Assembly (NCBI GenBank): GCA_016490735.1
Contig: JAEMWC010000057.1
Location: 407,501 to 471,500, forward strand
Length of the DNA: 64,000 nucleotides
Origin: Pachyseris speciosa
Lineage: Eukaryota > Cnidaria > Anthozoa > Scleractinia > Pachyseridae
Reading direction: 5' to 3'
In this document: piece after piece, positions 21,182 through 33,290 of the stretch
Layout: each line of letters opens with the position of its first letter
How positions within the stretch are numbered: the first letter of the stretch is position 1
Notes under the pieces: model-generated
The model's database searches: none
The model's input: the letters and a program-made list of their open reading frames with translations, nothing else
What the model was told of the DNA's origin: nothing
Program-made: the position numbers and the translations under genes

Positions 21182-24100
21182 TTGACACCTTCCTTCACAT
21201 CAGAATTGTCACTTCTGGTCCACAACACGGCGAATTTTAATGATATGCAAATTTGTTCCCTAAATGTCAGAGGTCTGTCCAACAACTCAAAGAGACGCGA
21301 AACTTTCTTATGGTTGAGAAAAAAGAAATTTTCTATATATTTTCTACAGGAAACACATAGCTCAAGTGACACTGAAGCCTACTGGCGTTTTGAGTGGGGA
21401 TATTCAGCTTTATTTACTAACTTCTCCAGCTCTAAAGCCGGTGTCGGTATTCTTTTCAACAACAATTTCCAGTTCAATATTTTAAGATCCTTAATTGATC
21501 CTGAAGGAAGATTTATTATTGTCGATATCGAGACAAAAGGTGAAATATTAACACTTCTGAATATCTACGCACCCAATCAAGATGACCCTACCTTTTATAA
21601 AAATGTAGGTGAAAACATTTCTTCCTTTAAATGTGATTTCATTGTTTTTGGTGGCGACTTCAATTTAGTCTGTGATGTTCATAAAGATAAAAAAGGTGGT
21701 GCTCCTGTTACTCAATTGAAATCTCGTAATGAAGTTGAGCTCTTAAAGCAAAAATTTGAACTAATGGATATTTGAAGAGTTCTCAACCCAGATACTAGGC
21801 GTTATACCTGGAGAAGGAAAAAAACAGAAATTCAATGCTGTTAAGACTTTTTCTTAATTAGCAATACTCTCTGCCCTAAAGTTCTGGAAGCAGAATCTTA
21901 CCCGGTTACCGGACTGACCATTCAATGATTACTGTTCGTCTTAGTGCTGCAGTCAACCCCAGAGGACCCGGGTTTTGGAAATTAAACACGCATTTCTTGA
22001 CTGAAACGGACTACGTAACCTTAATAAAGAAGACCATAGCGGACGTGTCAACGGAATATGATGGCCAGTGTGAGGTAGATGAGGTGTAATTAAAATGCAA
22101 ATTGGAGCAGTTTCAATTAACTAACGCTGCTACCAAGAAAATGAATTTTAATAAAAAGGAACATATTTTAGAGAAAGATATTTTGACACTTGAAAGGAAA
22201 CTTGATGAAAGGAATTTACCAGAGGCAGGTCGGAAATTTTTGGAATCGGAACTAGCAACTAAAAGACAGCAGTTAGAGGAGATAATCGGTTACAAGACGC
22301 AAGGAGCCATCATGAGATCTAAAGTGAAGTGGTATAATGAAGGTGAAAGAAATACATCATATTTTCATAGTCTGGAAAAGCGACATTTCAACAGTAAAAC
22401 TATCAGAAACCTTAAAACTGACAATAATTCATGGGTCTCAACAGACCAAGAAATTCTGCACGAAGCTAAGATGTTTTACGAAGCTCTATATTCTTCCATA
22501 GCAGAGCAGAATCCCCATAACGAGTGCGAAAAACTTTTCTTTCCAGATGATAATGACCTCAAGTTAAGTTACAATCAGAAATTGTCCTGTGAGGGGCCCC
22601 TGACAAGGGCTGAATGTTTTGAGAGTCTTAGGACAATGGAAGCGGGCAAATCTCCCGGGACGGATGGCTTGCCTGCAGAATTGTACAAAGTTTTTTGGAA
22701 TGACGTTTCTCCTTTTCTTCTTGCGTCTTTAAATTTATCTTTCTCCAAAGGGTATCTTTCCATTTCTCAACGAAGAGGACTAATAACCCTGATACCTAAG
22801 AAGGACAAACCCCAACAGTTTTTAAAAAACTGGAGGCCAATAAGCCTTTTAAATTGTGATTTCTAAATTGCAGCTAAAGCTATAGCAACAAGAATTAAAC
22901 ATGTCTTACCAAATATAATTAATAACGATCAAACGGGTTTCCTTAAGGGCAGGGCAATCGGCTAAAATGTTCGTTTACTAAATAGTATAATAAGCTACTC
23001 AGAACATAAGAATATTCCTGGTTTGTTACTGTTTGTCGATTTTGAGAAAGCTTTTGATACCTTAGAATGGACCTTTTTGGAGAAACCCTTTCCTTCTACA
23101 ATTTTGGCGATTCTTTAATTGCCTGGGTTAAATTACTTCACACAGAAATTAGCAGTAGTATTCAGAACAACGGATGGTCCTCAGAATTCTTTCCACTTAG
23201 TAGAGGAGTTAGACAGGGATGTCCCCTATCCCCCTACCTTTTTATGTTGTGTGTTGAAATACTGGGAAATGCGATTAGAAATCACGATCAAATCAAGGGG
23301 ATAAGCATACTTAATTCGGAATGTAAAATTAGCCTATATGCAGATGACACAACTTTAATTCTCGACGGGTCTGATACCTCGATGCAGCAGTCCTTTAGCC
23401 TACTTGATTCGTTTGCCGAAATTTCCGGTTTAAAGGTTAATTACGAAAAGACAGAAGCACTTTGGATAGGCTCAATGCGTCTGAGCAATAGAGTGATCGC
23501 CGCTTTCCAGCACATCACATGGTCTTTCAGTAAAGTTAAAGCTCTGGGAGTTTGGTTTTCAACTATTAAAGACGAATCTGAAAGTTTGAATTATCAGGAC
23601 AAAAAAGAAAAAATTTCCAACATAATTGAAAAGTGGCAGTTTAGAAGGCTAACCCTCCTGGGGAAAATAACCGTTATTAAAAGCCTGCTTGCTTCACAGT
23701 TAGTACACATAATGTCTCCGCTTCCCACATCAGATGAATATCTCAATGAAATGAACATTCTTCTATTAATATAAATTTTTGTGATAAAATCAAGCGAGTA
23801 CATATGATTAATGATCATTCAAATGGTGAACTTGAAATGTTGGATATCTATAGTTTTAATTGTGCTCTGAAAGCGAAATGGGTTCAAAAGTATATGGATC
23901 CTAACAATAAAGGGATATGGAAATTGTTTCGAGACTTTTTTTTTGGGAAACATAAACCCAAATTTCTCTTCACTGGAAACCTTAAACCGGATGACACCAC
24001 TTTCTTACAAATAAAAGATCCTTTCTTCAAAGAAGTAGCTGAATGCTGGTTCCGCCTTAATTTTAAAAATCAGCAACCAAATTTTTCCCAGGCACCATTC

Positions 24101-24994
24101 TAGTATAATTCACTAATACGCATTGATAATAAACCCCTGTATTTTTCAAGCTGGGCTTCGGCTGGTATTTGCACTGTTAGTCACCTCCTAACGGAGGGTC
24201 GGAATTTCTGTTCATTTGATGAATTTAAGAGAAGCTATTCTCTGAAAACAAATTTTCTCCTTTATTGTAGTGTTTTGACTGCAATTTCTGAGGTGAAAGG
24301 CGATTGTGTTCGAGATCCAATACAGGATGGTGCTGACATTTCTTCCCGAATCTGTTGAAGTCACTGCACTTTTTGTAAAGTAGCCTATAAGATATTTATA
24401 AAAGAAATCGCTTCTCGGCCACATAAAACCCAAAGCAAATGGCTCTCGTATTGTAGAACGTACGGTGTTGATAAGATAGATTGGTGTAAATCCTACAATC
24501 TAGCCTTCTTATGTACTCGGCAAACCAAACTAAGAACCTTTCAATTCAAGTTTCCCCACAGAAGAATAGCCACCAACAGCTATCTGTTCAAAACAGGCAT
24601 CTCACAAAGTGACCGCTGTTTTTGCAAAGGTTCTTCAGAGACTCTCTTGCACCTTTTTTGGGAATGTCCGTACGTACAATCCTTTTGGAATGAAGTCAAA
24701 ACCTGGATATATAGCTTTTCTTGTTTTTCAAATGTTAACTTCTCATTTCGATCATGCTTACGCTTAGCAAAGGATACTTCAAATCTCCTTTTTCATCACA
24801 TTCTTCTAAGTGCTAGACACTATATTTACAGGTCTAAATTAATGAATTCATCTCTTTCAAGAGAACCCTTTACACGGGGTATCCAAACCTGTTTTAATGT
24901 TGAAAAGCGCTATGCTATCCAAAATGGAACCTTAAGTAAATTTCGCATGAAATGGGGGACCTTTATTTCCGACTCTTTTTCTGGTGGATGGTGA
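21182..24994 (+). pseudogene. L1-Tx1 ORF2 (endonuclease plus reverse transcriptase), broken
   Basis: Pieces in order are as follows. An AP-type endonuclease (21,182-21,775) has SLNVRGL, FLQETH, NIYAPN and GGDFN. A linker and RT N-terminus (22,102-22,866) has SPGTDGLPAELYK and NWRPISLLNCD. RT palm pieces (22,870-23,774) have FVDFEKAFDT, GVRQGCPLSP and YADDTTLIL. C-terminal segments reach 24,994, with a HLFWECPYV motif typical of this clade. Stops at 21,773 and 22,864 and shifts near 21,800, 23,070 and 23,770 separate them. This enzyme mobilised the element. The present copy cannot be translated as one protein. Confidence 0.85.
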
Positions 24995-25269
24995 GGGGAA
25001 CAGCAAACTTAATGTTTAATAAGTTTTGAAAATAGTATCACCTTATTTTTGTTTTTGTGAAGATTGTAAGAGAATTGAATACTAGTGTAATTTTTTTTCT
25101 CTTGTATTAGTAAGAAGTAGTTATTATGGACCTTGTAATTAATCCGACGCGGGTGTGTGTGTGCGTATGTACGTATGTGTCTGTACGCATTTTCAGTGTA
25201 CTTCTAAGCATTAAAAAAATAAAAAAAATAAAAAATAAAAAAAAGAACATTTTCCACGTGGAAAAAAAA

Positions 25270-25286
25270 AACTCAAGGAAGTTTAA
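25270..25286 (+). repeat. Target-site duplication, right copy (17 bp)
   Basis: Exact repeat of 19,731-19,747, immediately after the A-rich tail of the L1-Tx1 element and immediately before the outer LINE resumes. Confidence 0.92.
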
Positions 25287-25940
25287 ACTAGTTAATGACG
25301 TTTCTCTTAAAGTAAATTCCACTGCTATTGATAGGTCTGACTCGTTTAAGTATTTGGGAGTGGTTATAAACCAAACTATGTCTTGGTCCGAGCACATTGA
25401 TACTATCAGTACAAAGATCAATCAAAGGATTGGAATGATAAAGAGAATACGACATCTTTTGCCTCTACATGCAAAGCTAACACAATACAATTGCTTAATC
25501 GTCCCACTGTTTGACTATGGAGACACAGTGTGGGGTGACAAAAATAACGACACGCTTATGGGTCAGCTGCAAGTTCTTCAAAACAAGGCAGCCAAGGTCC
25601 TGCTTAATTTACCACCAAGAAGTTCATCAACTGAGGCACTAGATCCTTTGGAGCTTAAGACCCTCTTAAAGAGACGACACTTCCATCGCTGTGTTATGAT
25701 GCAAAACTATCTGTCGGGGGAAATTGATTTCAAATTTGACATCAGACGCAATAGTAGTTTTCATTCTCATCTAATTCGAAGAAGCAATGATTTACACCCT
25801 CCTCGTGTGCGTACCAATTAGGGCAAGCAAACTTTCATCTATCAAGCCTCTAAGGACTGGAACAACTTAGACAATGACATTAAAAACAGCAATCATTGTC
25901 CTTCTTTAAGGCAAAGCTTAAAAGTTTGTAAATAATGCGC
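25270..25940 (+). pseudogene. Outer LINE ORF: C-terminal part after the nested insertion
   Basis: Directly after the second copy of the target-site duplication the outer LINE resumes, with KYLGVVINQTMSW, RIRHLLPLHAK and LFDYGDTVWGD, the conserved C-terminal region of CR1/L2-type reverse transcriptases. A stop at 25,819 interrupts it. A further segment (SKDWNNLD) ends near 25,935. Joining this to the frame ending at 19,747 is consistent, but it cannot occur in this allele because of the 5.5-kb insert. Confidence 0.8.
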
Positions 25941-26123
25941 TATCTAATTGCTGAGCTATTTTAAAATTAGTTTAATATTGTAATATTGTAATATCAATAT
26001 TGTAATATCAATTCTTTTGAGGTAATTTTATTTCATTTTACATGTATTATTATTTGCTGGGCCCCACTGTGGGCTCCCTAGAAGTATTATTATTATTATT
26101 ATTATTATTAACTCGACAATAAA

Positions 26124-28480
26124 TTAAGAGTTTTTACCGTGTGAGGAAGACAATGTCAGTGTCCATTTATCTGCTTTGTAAGTGCCGGTAAATGACGTCA
26201 CTACACCAAATGTGTTGTGTACGTTTCTAAGAGAGAAGGAAAATTGCAGATAAATGCATAATGCAAAGCTGTGCGCAATAAACATATATCTGCATTACGT
26301 ACACTTTGCTGTTTACTTACTTCAGTAGCTCCACTGTATGTCCTCCCCCTGAATCGCTGCCATATCCATATCTCCACTGTGAATAACCTTTTCTTTCAAC
26401 TACTTGAACTTGGTTTACATCTCCAGTAACAGAACTTTCAGCTATGTAATATGCAACCTAAAAATAGCACATAGGACTGCATTTAGATTTTGTGAGGCTA
26501 TCACTGCTAACATAAGTTCATGGTTTCTTTATACTGAAGAAAATTATACCGGGAATTTCTGATAACATAATTATAGCATTCACAGTCGGCCATTAAAACT
26601 GAAGCTTTCTGCACTTCGTCGAGTACCTAATACGTAGTATGGTTTTTGTTGCCGCAGTATTATACATCATCCGAAAGCAATATTTTAAAACCAGTACCTT
26701 CAAATGATCTGCATTTATGAACACTTAACACGTTCTGCTAGGCAAGGCTCGAACACTTTGGTCTACGACAAATCAATCCATCTTCTCCAGCGAGAAGTGG
26801 GCACCAAAATATCGCAATATGGTTGTGGAGGTGAAGGGAGCCACTAAAATTTAACCTCTTAATGGAGTAGATCTTGTTTAAATGTTATGACTTCTTTTAT
26901 AGTTTTCTCAACTTTAATTGCTTATTCAAATGCAAATTAAGCGTACCGCAGAGAAAGTTTGTTTCAAGCTAAATAGTTTCTCAGTGACAGAAGTCTGTAA
27001 ATCTTCTACTTATAATGACTGCGTACTTTCTTCAAGTATCCAAATTATAATTATCTGAAATGATTGGTTGGTTTTAGCTGCCGTCGTGTACTCACCAGGA
27101 TAACTTTAGTGATATAAACGTGAGCCGGTAAATTCAGGATCCAGTTAACAGGTTCGTAGCTTCCCAGCACGAGTATAATCGATCTGTTTGACTTTCCACG
27201 GCTGACTATGTTGACAGTAGCATCACCGGCTGATGGAGGGCGTCTGTTAATAACCTCGTACACAGTTAATACGTGGACTTCGAACTGTGCAGAGCTGCTG
27301 CCAGGCGTGCAGCTGTAGACTGTCTGGCGCTGTTGGTTGTTATACTGGGGTTTGGCAAGGGCGTTATTACTATTAACCTCGATTCGACATCCGTATGCAT
27401 CAGCTAAAAATGAGAAAGCAAGTATTAATGTATCAGCCGAAGAATCGAAGCCAATGCGGAGGTTAGGGATGTGGTGTTGGTGTTTGGGTGATAGGTTTAC
27501 GTCTCTGCAGTGCCTAGTCGTTTCCTCGTGCACTTTTGCACTTTTACTGCTTTCAACGACCCCTGGTTTTTGGCGAAAACAAAAGTTTGTTACCTTTATA
27601 CCGGGAATCTAACACTCGATCTACAAGTGCTTATTTGCAGAATCTTCTGTCACGAGAGCATATTTTTGAAAAAACAAAACAAAACAATAAACACTGGTGT
27701 TTAAAGGAGGCATTCATCAACACTTGCAAAACTCGATCTCTTCTTCACAACGTCCGAGGTAAACATTGTGGATCAGCCTAACGCAGCTTGTTAGAATCTA
27801 ACAACCAACTTTCCTACTCTACCCTGATTATTTAAAATTAAAATCTTTTCTTCAATGCCGTTTCCATACTGTTACTGATTTTAATAAGTTATAATTTGCT
27901 ACCAAGGGGTCACCCCTCATGTTTTTTTATTTTGCGATGCTAGACGGATAAAAAGTTTATAGGTCGCTCAATGTCCTTACTCCTGATTATCTTAGTTCTA
28001 AATTTGCTGACCGTAGCAGCGTCTGTAACTACTCTTTAAGAGACTTTAACGGAAAACTTGTTATATTTCCTGCCCACACACAAACCACATGTAAACATTG
28101 CTTCAGGTACTCAGGAGCAGTTCTCTGGAATGAGCTTAGGCAGGCTGACTCTGTCAGAGTGATCCGGGCTGGTTGCGGGCGTTTCTTTTTTGACTAAGAA
28201 CGTTTACAATAAGATTTGCTGTAAAGTATCCTGATGAGTTTACCCTGTCAAAATATAGTTAAAACAATCAATGAAACGGTAACTTACGCAAGCAAGTATT
28301 ATAGTCGTAGTTTTGTCCGGTACAGTAGCAGTATCCTCCTTTGCAGATAGCCTTCATAGCTCCAAACTGGCCGGAGCAATAGTTATGGACGCCCAAGCAC
28401 CTCTGCAGCTGACTTGAGACGTTGGTCAAGCAGGAAATAAACGCGATCAAAATACCAAATGCAAAAGAATTTGTTTTCAT
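26124..28480 (-). CDS. Gene E: secreted six-cysteine plus SYEPVNW/GYGSDSGGG-domain protein
   Basis: The only complete member of the array. Exons are 28288-28480, 27594-27629, 27096-27562, 26321-26457 and 26124-26226, totalling 936 nt (311 residues). Phases fit throughout. An alternative third-exon acceptor at 27,532 shortens the protein by ten residues. Residues 1-23 form a clear signal peptide (hydrophobic FAFGILIAF, cleavage near VSS|Q). Cysteines at 28, 35, 46, 51, 53 and 63 form a compact module. The long exon carries ILVLGSYEPVNW. The fourth carries GYGSDSGGG. The last carries SFTGTYKADKWTLTL and ends SSSHGKNS. I infer a secreted protein with a beta-rich domain, but I cannot assign a family or role. 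Intron 1 holds a LINE fragment. All five exons are open. Confidence 0.75.
27910..28195 (+). mobile_element. 3' fragment of a CR1/L2-like LINE in intron 1 of gene E
   Basis: A plus-strand frame reads FADRSSVCNYSLRDFNGKL and then FRYSGAVLWNELRQ, the conserved last segment of CR1/L2-type LINE proteins. No upstream part is present, which fits a 5'-truncated insertion. It is antisense to gene E. Confidence 0.7.
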
Positions 28481-28802
28481 GATGTTTGGCGTCCTGTTGT
28501 GAAGGAAGGAACGCTAAAGTTTAGGAACAACTCTATGCTCTTCTCTAGAAACAAGCGCTTGCAAAGAAGCATACAATCAGGGTAAAATTAAACGTACGGT
28601 TAAAAAATGCTCTTGTTCTGAAGTGCCTGAAAAACGGAAAATGAAGAAAACGATAATTATTTGTGGTTGAGATTCCAACTTTCTAACGAATACCTTGCAA
28701 TGTATTCCTTATTCGATCAAATTATTTGTATATTGCAGTATTAAATTAACAAACAATCAATATTTGACCTTGTAATTGCGGCCCAACTGGTTAAACGCAG
28801 TT
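28481..28802. promoter_or_regulatory. Upstream region of gene E
   Basis: About 320 nt between the start codon of gene E and the next mobile element. It should contain the promoter and 5' UTR. It is AT-rich, and I see no confident TATA box or initiator. Confidence 0.3.
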
Positions 28803-29062
28803 AAAGGCTGGTTTCATATGGTCGCAGACGATCGCGTATTGCGAATCACAGATCGCAAAAAGTTCTGTGATTGTCTGCGATCGTCTGTGATCCTGCGGTC
28901 AATTGCAATCCTGAGATGATATGGAAACCACAGTTCTGCGATCTGCGATCGAAATGGATCCCACATTATTTTTAATTCCGGCAACGCGCCGAATAGTATG
29001 GCTACAGTGGGCTCTGCGCATGCGACCGTCTGCGATTATATGGAAACAGCTTTCTCAGCCAT
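28803..29062. mobile_element. Non-autonomous DNA element rich in CGATCGCAGA words
   Basis: The left end GGCTGGTTTCATATGGTCGC and the inverted right end (GGCTGAGAAAGCTGTTTCCA on the minus strand) are similar and are followed inward by TCGCAGACGATCG and its complement. A TTAA precedes the left end. A related end, CATATGGAAACCAGGC followed by TTAA, lies at about 31,070-31,088. The TTAA context suggests a piggyBac-type target, but this is an inference from the ends alone. Confidence 0.55.
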
Positions 29063-30619
29063 GGTATGGGGCACTTTCGTATTCCAACTGTTTCCTGAGA
29101 AAATCTATTGGAAAGTTGGTCAATATACGTCCATGCGTGTCTCACACTTAGAAGGCATGGCACAAATATATCGCATTTTGTAAAACCTCAGAAACCTCAG
29201 AAACCTCAGTCGAATTTTGTTAAAATCAAATAACGTTGGTTATACGTTCAGGTAGAGACAGAGTTTTTATTTTGGTTACGATCGGAAGAAATAGGTTTGG
29301 TGCTGCAAATTCGACTGAAAATCATGGCAATTAAAACCCAAACCACCAACTGGAAATTGGTTCGAATGTGGATGTAAATAAAATGTGCAATTCGGGATCG
29401 CGAATGAAACTTCGCGCGAAAACTGTCAAAATACTGCTGAATTCGTAATTTTGGAATTCCCGGATTTCGACACCCATAACTTTTTATTAACTTTTCCCGA
29501 AGATCATTTTTGTAGCTTTTCTCTAATTTGCTTACTCATTCTGCAGTTGCCACTCTAATTATTCATCTAACAGAAGAACGCAAAACTCAAATTAAGGGAG
29601 TTGGGACCCGTGAAACCAGTTATAACGGGTCTCTGCAAATAAATTCTAAAATTTATGTCCCCGGAAAGCTTATCTATAATTAATTAGCTTAATGCATCAG
29701 TAGTTTAGGTTCAGCCTACAACTTGTTTAGCACTAAAGAGGCCTTCCAAGGGGTACAAGCGACAAGCGACGTGGCTCCGAAAACAGGCGACAATCTTCTC
29801 CCAAAACAACGACAACCGACAGAATTGGCTCAAAATGCGCGACAGTTTGCGACAGCGACAATTCACTTTCCATTCCTCTTTGTTTTCTTAGCGACAATGA
29901 CATCTGCCCCTAACGAAACAAGCGACAGACAGAGTCATAAACAAGTCACAACGCGACACCATACAAACCCCTTGGAAGGCCTCACTAACACCTCTAACGG
30001 TCGCGTTGTCATTTGAAAGACAGAATCGTTGTTTTATAGACCTGACCTCGCTTTAGTATAAGGCAGAATCATAAACGATGTATTCGGTTGTGAACCGGAA
30101 AAATGCATTCGCATGTCGCCGGCACGACAAAGTCAGTCAAAGCTGCTGTCAGCTACATAATTTTTCCTTCCTTTGGAAGCAGAAAGTAATTAAGGTTCCC
30201 TGAACACATCGCGTACTCTGACAGAGTCTAAAGATTTTTATGTTTTTTGCACATAAGGCTGAATCAAATCTTTGTTTCCACTTAACATTGTTTTATCATT
30301 GCAAGATCTGAAATATTCCGACAACTAAATACAAGCCTACAAAGAAATCGACAAGCTACACTTGCTAACTACTTCAGTCACCTGATATTACAAACCTGTA
30401 ATCGATTTCAATGTTACCACAACAGACCACCGCAGCAATGAATCAGTACTCGAACACATTGAATACTAGTAGAAAAATCGACACGAAAAAAACAGCCAAG
30501 ATTTACAAGGCTGAATGCGACTTGAATACTAATGACCGTCTTCCGCACCGCACTGATTGGTTGCAAAAAAAAGAGAACCCTTGACAACGACGTGCTGTCA
30601 CTATCGGCAATTTCCGCAT
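29063..30619. other. Non-coding stretch with interspersed GCGACA words
   Basis: No gene is recognised. GCGACA and CGACAA words recur at about 29,755-29,960, giving a 97-codon low-complexity frame that I do not accept as coding. This stretch lies just outside the segmental duplication that begins near 30,620. Confidence 0.5.
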
Positions 30620-31299
30620 TTTAATGTTAATTACTAGTTGTAATCGTAGATCAGGTATGCGTTCGAGTATCGGTTGCTGCGGTAGTCTGATGTGATAATA
30701 ATGAAAACAGGTTTCTAATATGAGGCGACAGGGTTGTGATCGGTTGAGTGCTTCCTTGTCGGCTGGTATTTAGCTGTGATTCGCCGGCAATATTTCCGAT
30801 CTTGCGATGAGAAAACAATATAAAAAGTGTAAACTAGGATTTCGTTCTTATCTGCAGCAAATATTAAAATTTTCAGACTCAACCAGCGTGTCCGATACAA
30901 GATGTGTTCAGCATGTTATGTCACAAAAGCCCTCACCGATATGTTCTACTAGGGCATCTGATTTTTTCCTTCAAAAGCAAAGGAAAATTATATATTTAAT
31001 GACACCAACGTTGGTTGACTTTGGTTGTACAACACAGTCGCAGACAGATCGCAGACCATTAAGATCATATGGAAACCAGGCTTAAATAAACAGAGCGAGG
31101 CTGAACTCACGATATCATTTATGACGTCATTCAAGATGGCGCAGAAATAGTACAAGAACAACGAAAAATCTCACCACTTAGTATCACAGGCCACCCAAGA
31201 TTAGGATGCGTTCTCCTAACGTCGAACTCACAAACAATTCGGAATTACTATTAAAACAACTTTGACTGAATATGTAAATAATCTGAGATATTCATCCTT

Positions 31300-32640
31300 A
31301 CGTTAAAACAACTCTATTTCCGCATTTTAATGTTTATTAAACTGAAACAACTCTAATAAACGTACGTTGTTAGAACACATGCAGTGTACAGTCATAAGCC
31401 ATTGTAGGAAACTAATAAACACTCAAGATAATTTGAACAGTCCCAAATATTTCAGACTATCTGTCCGCAGTTGATCCTGATATAGTATCTCCGGTTTGTG
31501 GTTTTTAAAAACGTTGTCAGAGGGCAGGCCTCTCGATTTGTGGCAATTTCTTTGTATTCTTATTCATTCTATGTCATCGCCAACGTTAACGAGGCGAGAC
31601 AAGAGTGATCAACATCTTGGAAATGCACACAATATGATTTACTGCATGCATTCATAGAACAAACCGGACTCCAAGGATTAGATGTGTTTCGCAATACACC
31701 CGAAGTGTGCGATTTACCACGCTCACATCATGTACAAACCTGTTGATAAAGAGCGCGCTTAATATATTATAAACTGAAACTCAGTAAATATTATGTGACT
31801 CAATGCACATTCATACCTTAAATATAATAACTGAAACTAAATATTATGTGACTCAATACAGATTCATAAATCTAATATTAATAATAGCTGAAACTAAATA
31901 TTATGTGCATTAGTCCAATCACATTCCTACGCTTAATCAAAAGATGGGCTCCTGGTTTAATATAACAACTGAAACTTGATATTATGTGACCCAATGCGCA
32001 TTTAGAGTAGCTACATTTACCATAGTTACTGAGCATGGTCATCTACTGATCGTACCCACAGCAGAACTCGCTGCCTAATTGTTTCCTAATGTGTACTTAC
32101 GAAGGTGCTGGTGCTAGTGGTATTAGTTGGTAAATTGTGATTCCAGAAGGTCGTTTTCGTATTCCTGAATGACCCGTACGTGTTTTATCAAGAACAGAGA
32201 AAATAATGGACCTTTCCACGGTTTTTTCAACTTTTGATATTGGCCATGTAACGAAAGTATATCACGTGACACTGCTGGAATGAGCACCTTAAATTTAGTA
32301 AAAGAGAGCGTTACTTTTCACTCTCAGGGACTGCCGGCTTTATTGATTTTCTGAAACAAAACAAACTATTTGCAGAGGTTTAGATCGGGACATCAACATG
32401 GCCGCCGTTTCTTTGTTTTGGGACACCAACATGGCTGCCGTGACGTCATGTGAAAACACTCCATGGCCAAGCCTCGCAAACTCGCAAAATCATATAGCTC
32501 GCAAAGTCGGGAAAGTTTACAGACCTTTGTATGCTACTGTGAAATTTCACGACTTTGAAGAACCATATTTTCGCTGTTTTGCAAGATGTGACTCTCAAAG
32601 GTGGCCAATTTACTGATCATACTGGTCAAAATCAGAGGTT
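31300..32640. other. Non-coding duplicated stretch (unit 1)
   Basis: Contains repeated AAACTGAAACT...ATTATGTGACTCAATG motifs (four imperfect copies between 31,770 and 32,010) and, at its right end, two GGACA(C/T)CAACATGGC words. It is closely matched by 46,745-48,085. No gene is seen. Confidence 0.6.
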
Positions 32641-32857
32641 GTTTAGAAAGTTAAAGACTTTATCAGGCTTTGATATCAGTGGAATTTTCAGTTAGGCGTT
32701 ACATTCAGAAACCTTAATTTGCATAGCTCCGGTTTTATGAAACGAAGTTTTGTATTCTTTTGAAGTTGAAGTTGACGTTTTTTAATGGACGTGAAAGACA
32801 ATTCCACAGTTTGTCAATTTATTTCTTTTGTGTGATATCTAGACTATTTATAATTTC

Positions 32858-33290
32858 AAAGTGAGTGAAATAAGAAATACAACATGATAGAAATGCATGA
32901 AACCCCAAATGGAAACTCGAAAAAAATCCGAGTCCCAGATGGGATTTGAACCCACGACCCTCCGCGATCTAGACGGACGCTCTAACCATTGAGAAACTGG
33001 AGACCCTATGGTGAGCAAGGGTGAAATGTGGGCTTTGACTGGAACCGCATCACGCGGTCACACAGCCAAATAATGACTAGCACACTCATAACTACATCAC
33101 GCAGTCACATTAAGGCATATTAAAGATGCAACCATCCAAGACCTCCAAAGTGAGTGAAATAAGAAATACAACATGATAGAAATGCATGAAACCGAAAATG
33201 GAAACTCGAAAAAAATCCGAGTTCCAGATGGGCTTTGAACCCACGACCCTCCGCGATCTAGACAGACGCTCTAACCACCATCCCACTTAA
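32858..33290 (-). mobile_element. Tandem pair of tRNA-derived SINEs (family 2)
   Basis: On the minus strand a tRNA-like head reads TCAATGGTTAGAGCG (A box) and GGGTTCAAATCCC (B box), followed by TCTGGGACTCGG. The unit starting AAAGTGAGTGAAATAAG repeats after 289 bp (32,858 and 33,147), the second copy being shorter. The insertion interrupts the left arm of the inverted repeat upstream of GPCR1, which resumes after 33,290. Confidence 0.75.

Larger units (their letters stand above)
19748..25269 (+). mobile_element. L1-Tx1-type LINE nested in the outer LINE
   Basis: A 5.5-kb non-LTR retrotransposon with two ORFs and an A-rich 3' end (25,205-25,269). It is flanked by a perfect 17-bp target-site duplication, AACTCAAGGAAGTTTAA, at 19,731-19,747 and 25,270-25,286. 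The 5' start (GTCTGGGTCTAGCAACATGG) appears complete. Both ORFs carry frameshifts and stops, so it is no longer autonomous. Confidence 0.92.
16937..26110 (+). mobile_element. CR1/L2-like LINE, dead, split by an L1-Tx1 LINE
   Basis: The 5' part carries a hydrophobic leader-like segment and NPDPP, then the endonuclease start (IAHLNVRSLIPK). Further frames give LGDFNVNF, KTIGLDN, FGFRP, GIPQGS and LYADDT, the landmarks of a non-LTR endonuclease and reverse transcriptase. The 3' end is an ATT-repeat tail. It sits in the spacer between cassettes D and E. Removing it joins TCCATATGAC to AACTCGACAAT, matching the intact spacer of the other cassettes. Frames change several times and a piece of unrelated sequence lies in the endonuclease, so this copy is inactive. 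Confidence 0.85.

Noticed and set aside
32398..32616. 72-codon plus-strand ORF beginning in a CAACATGGCCGCCG context
   Set aside because: The good start context is part of a repeated CAACATGGC word, and the equivalent frame in unit 2 (47,850 onward) is not kept.
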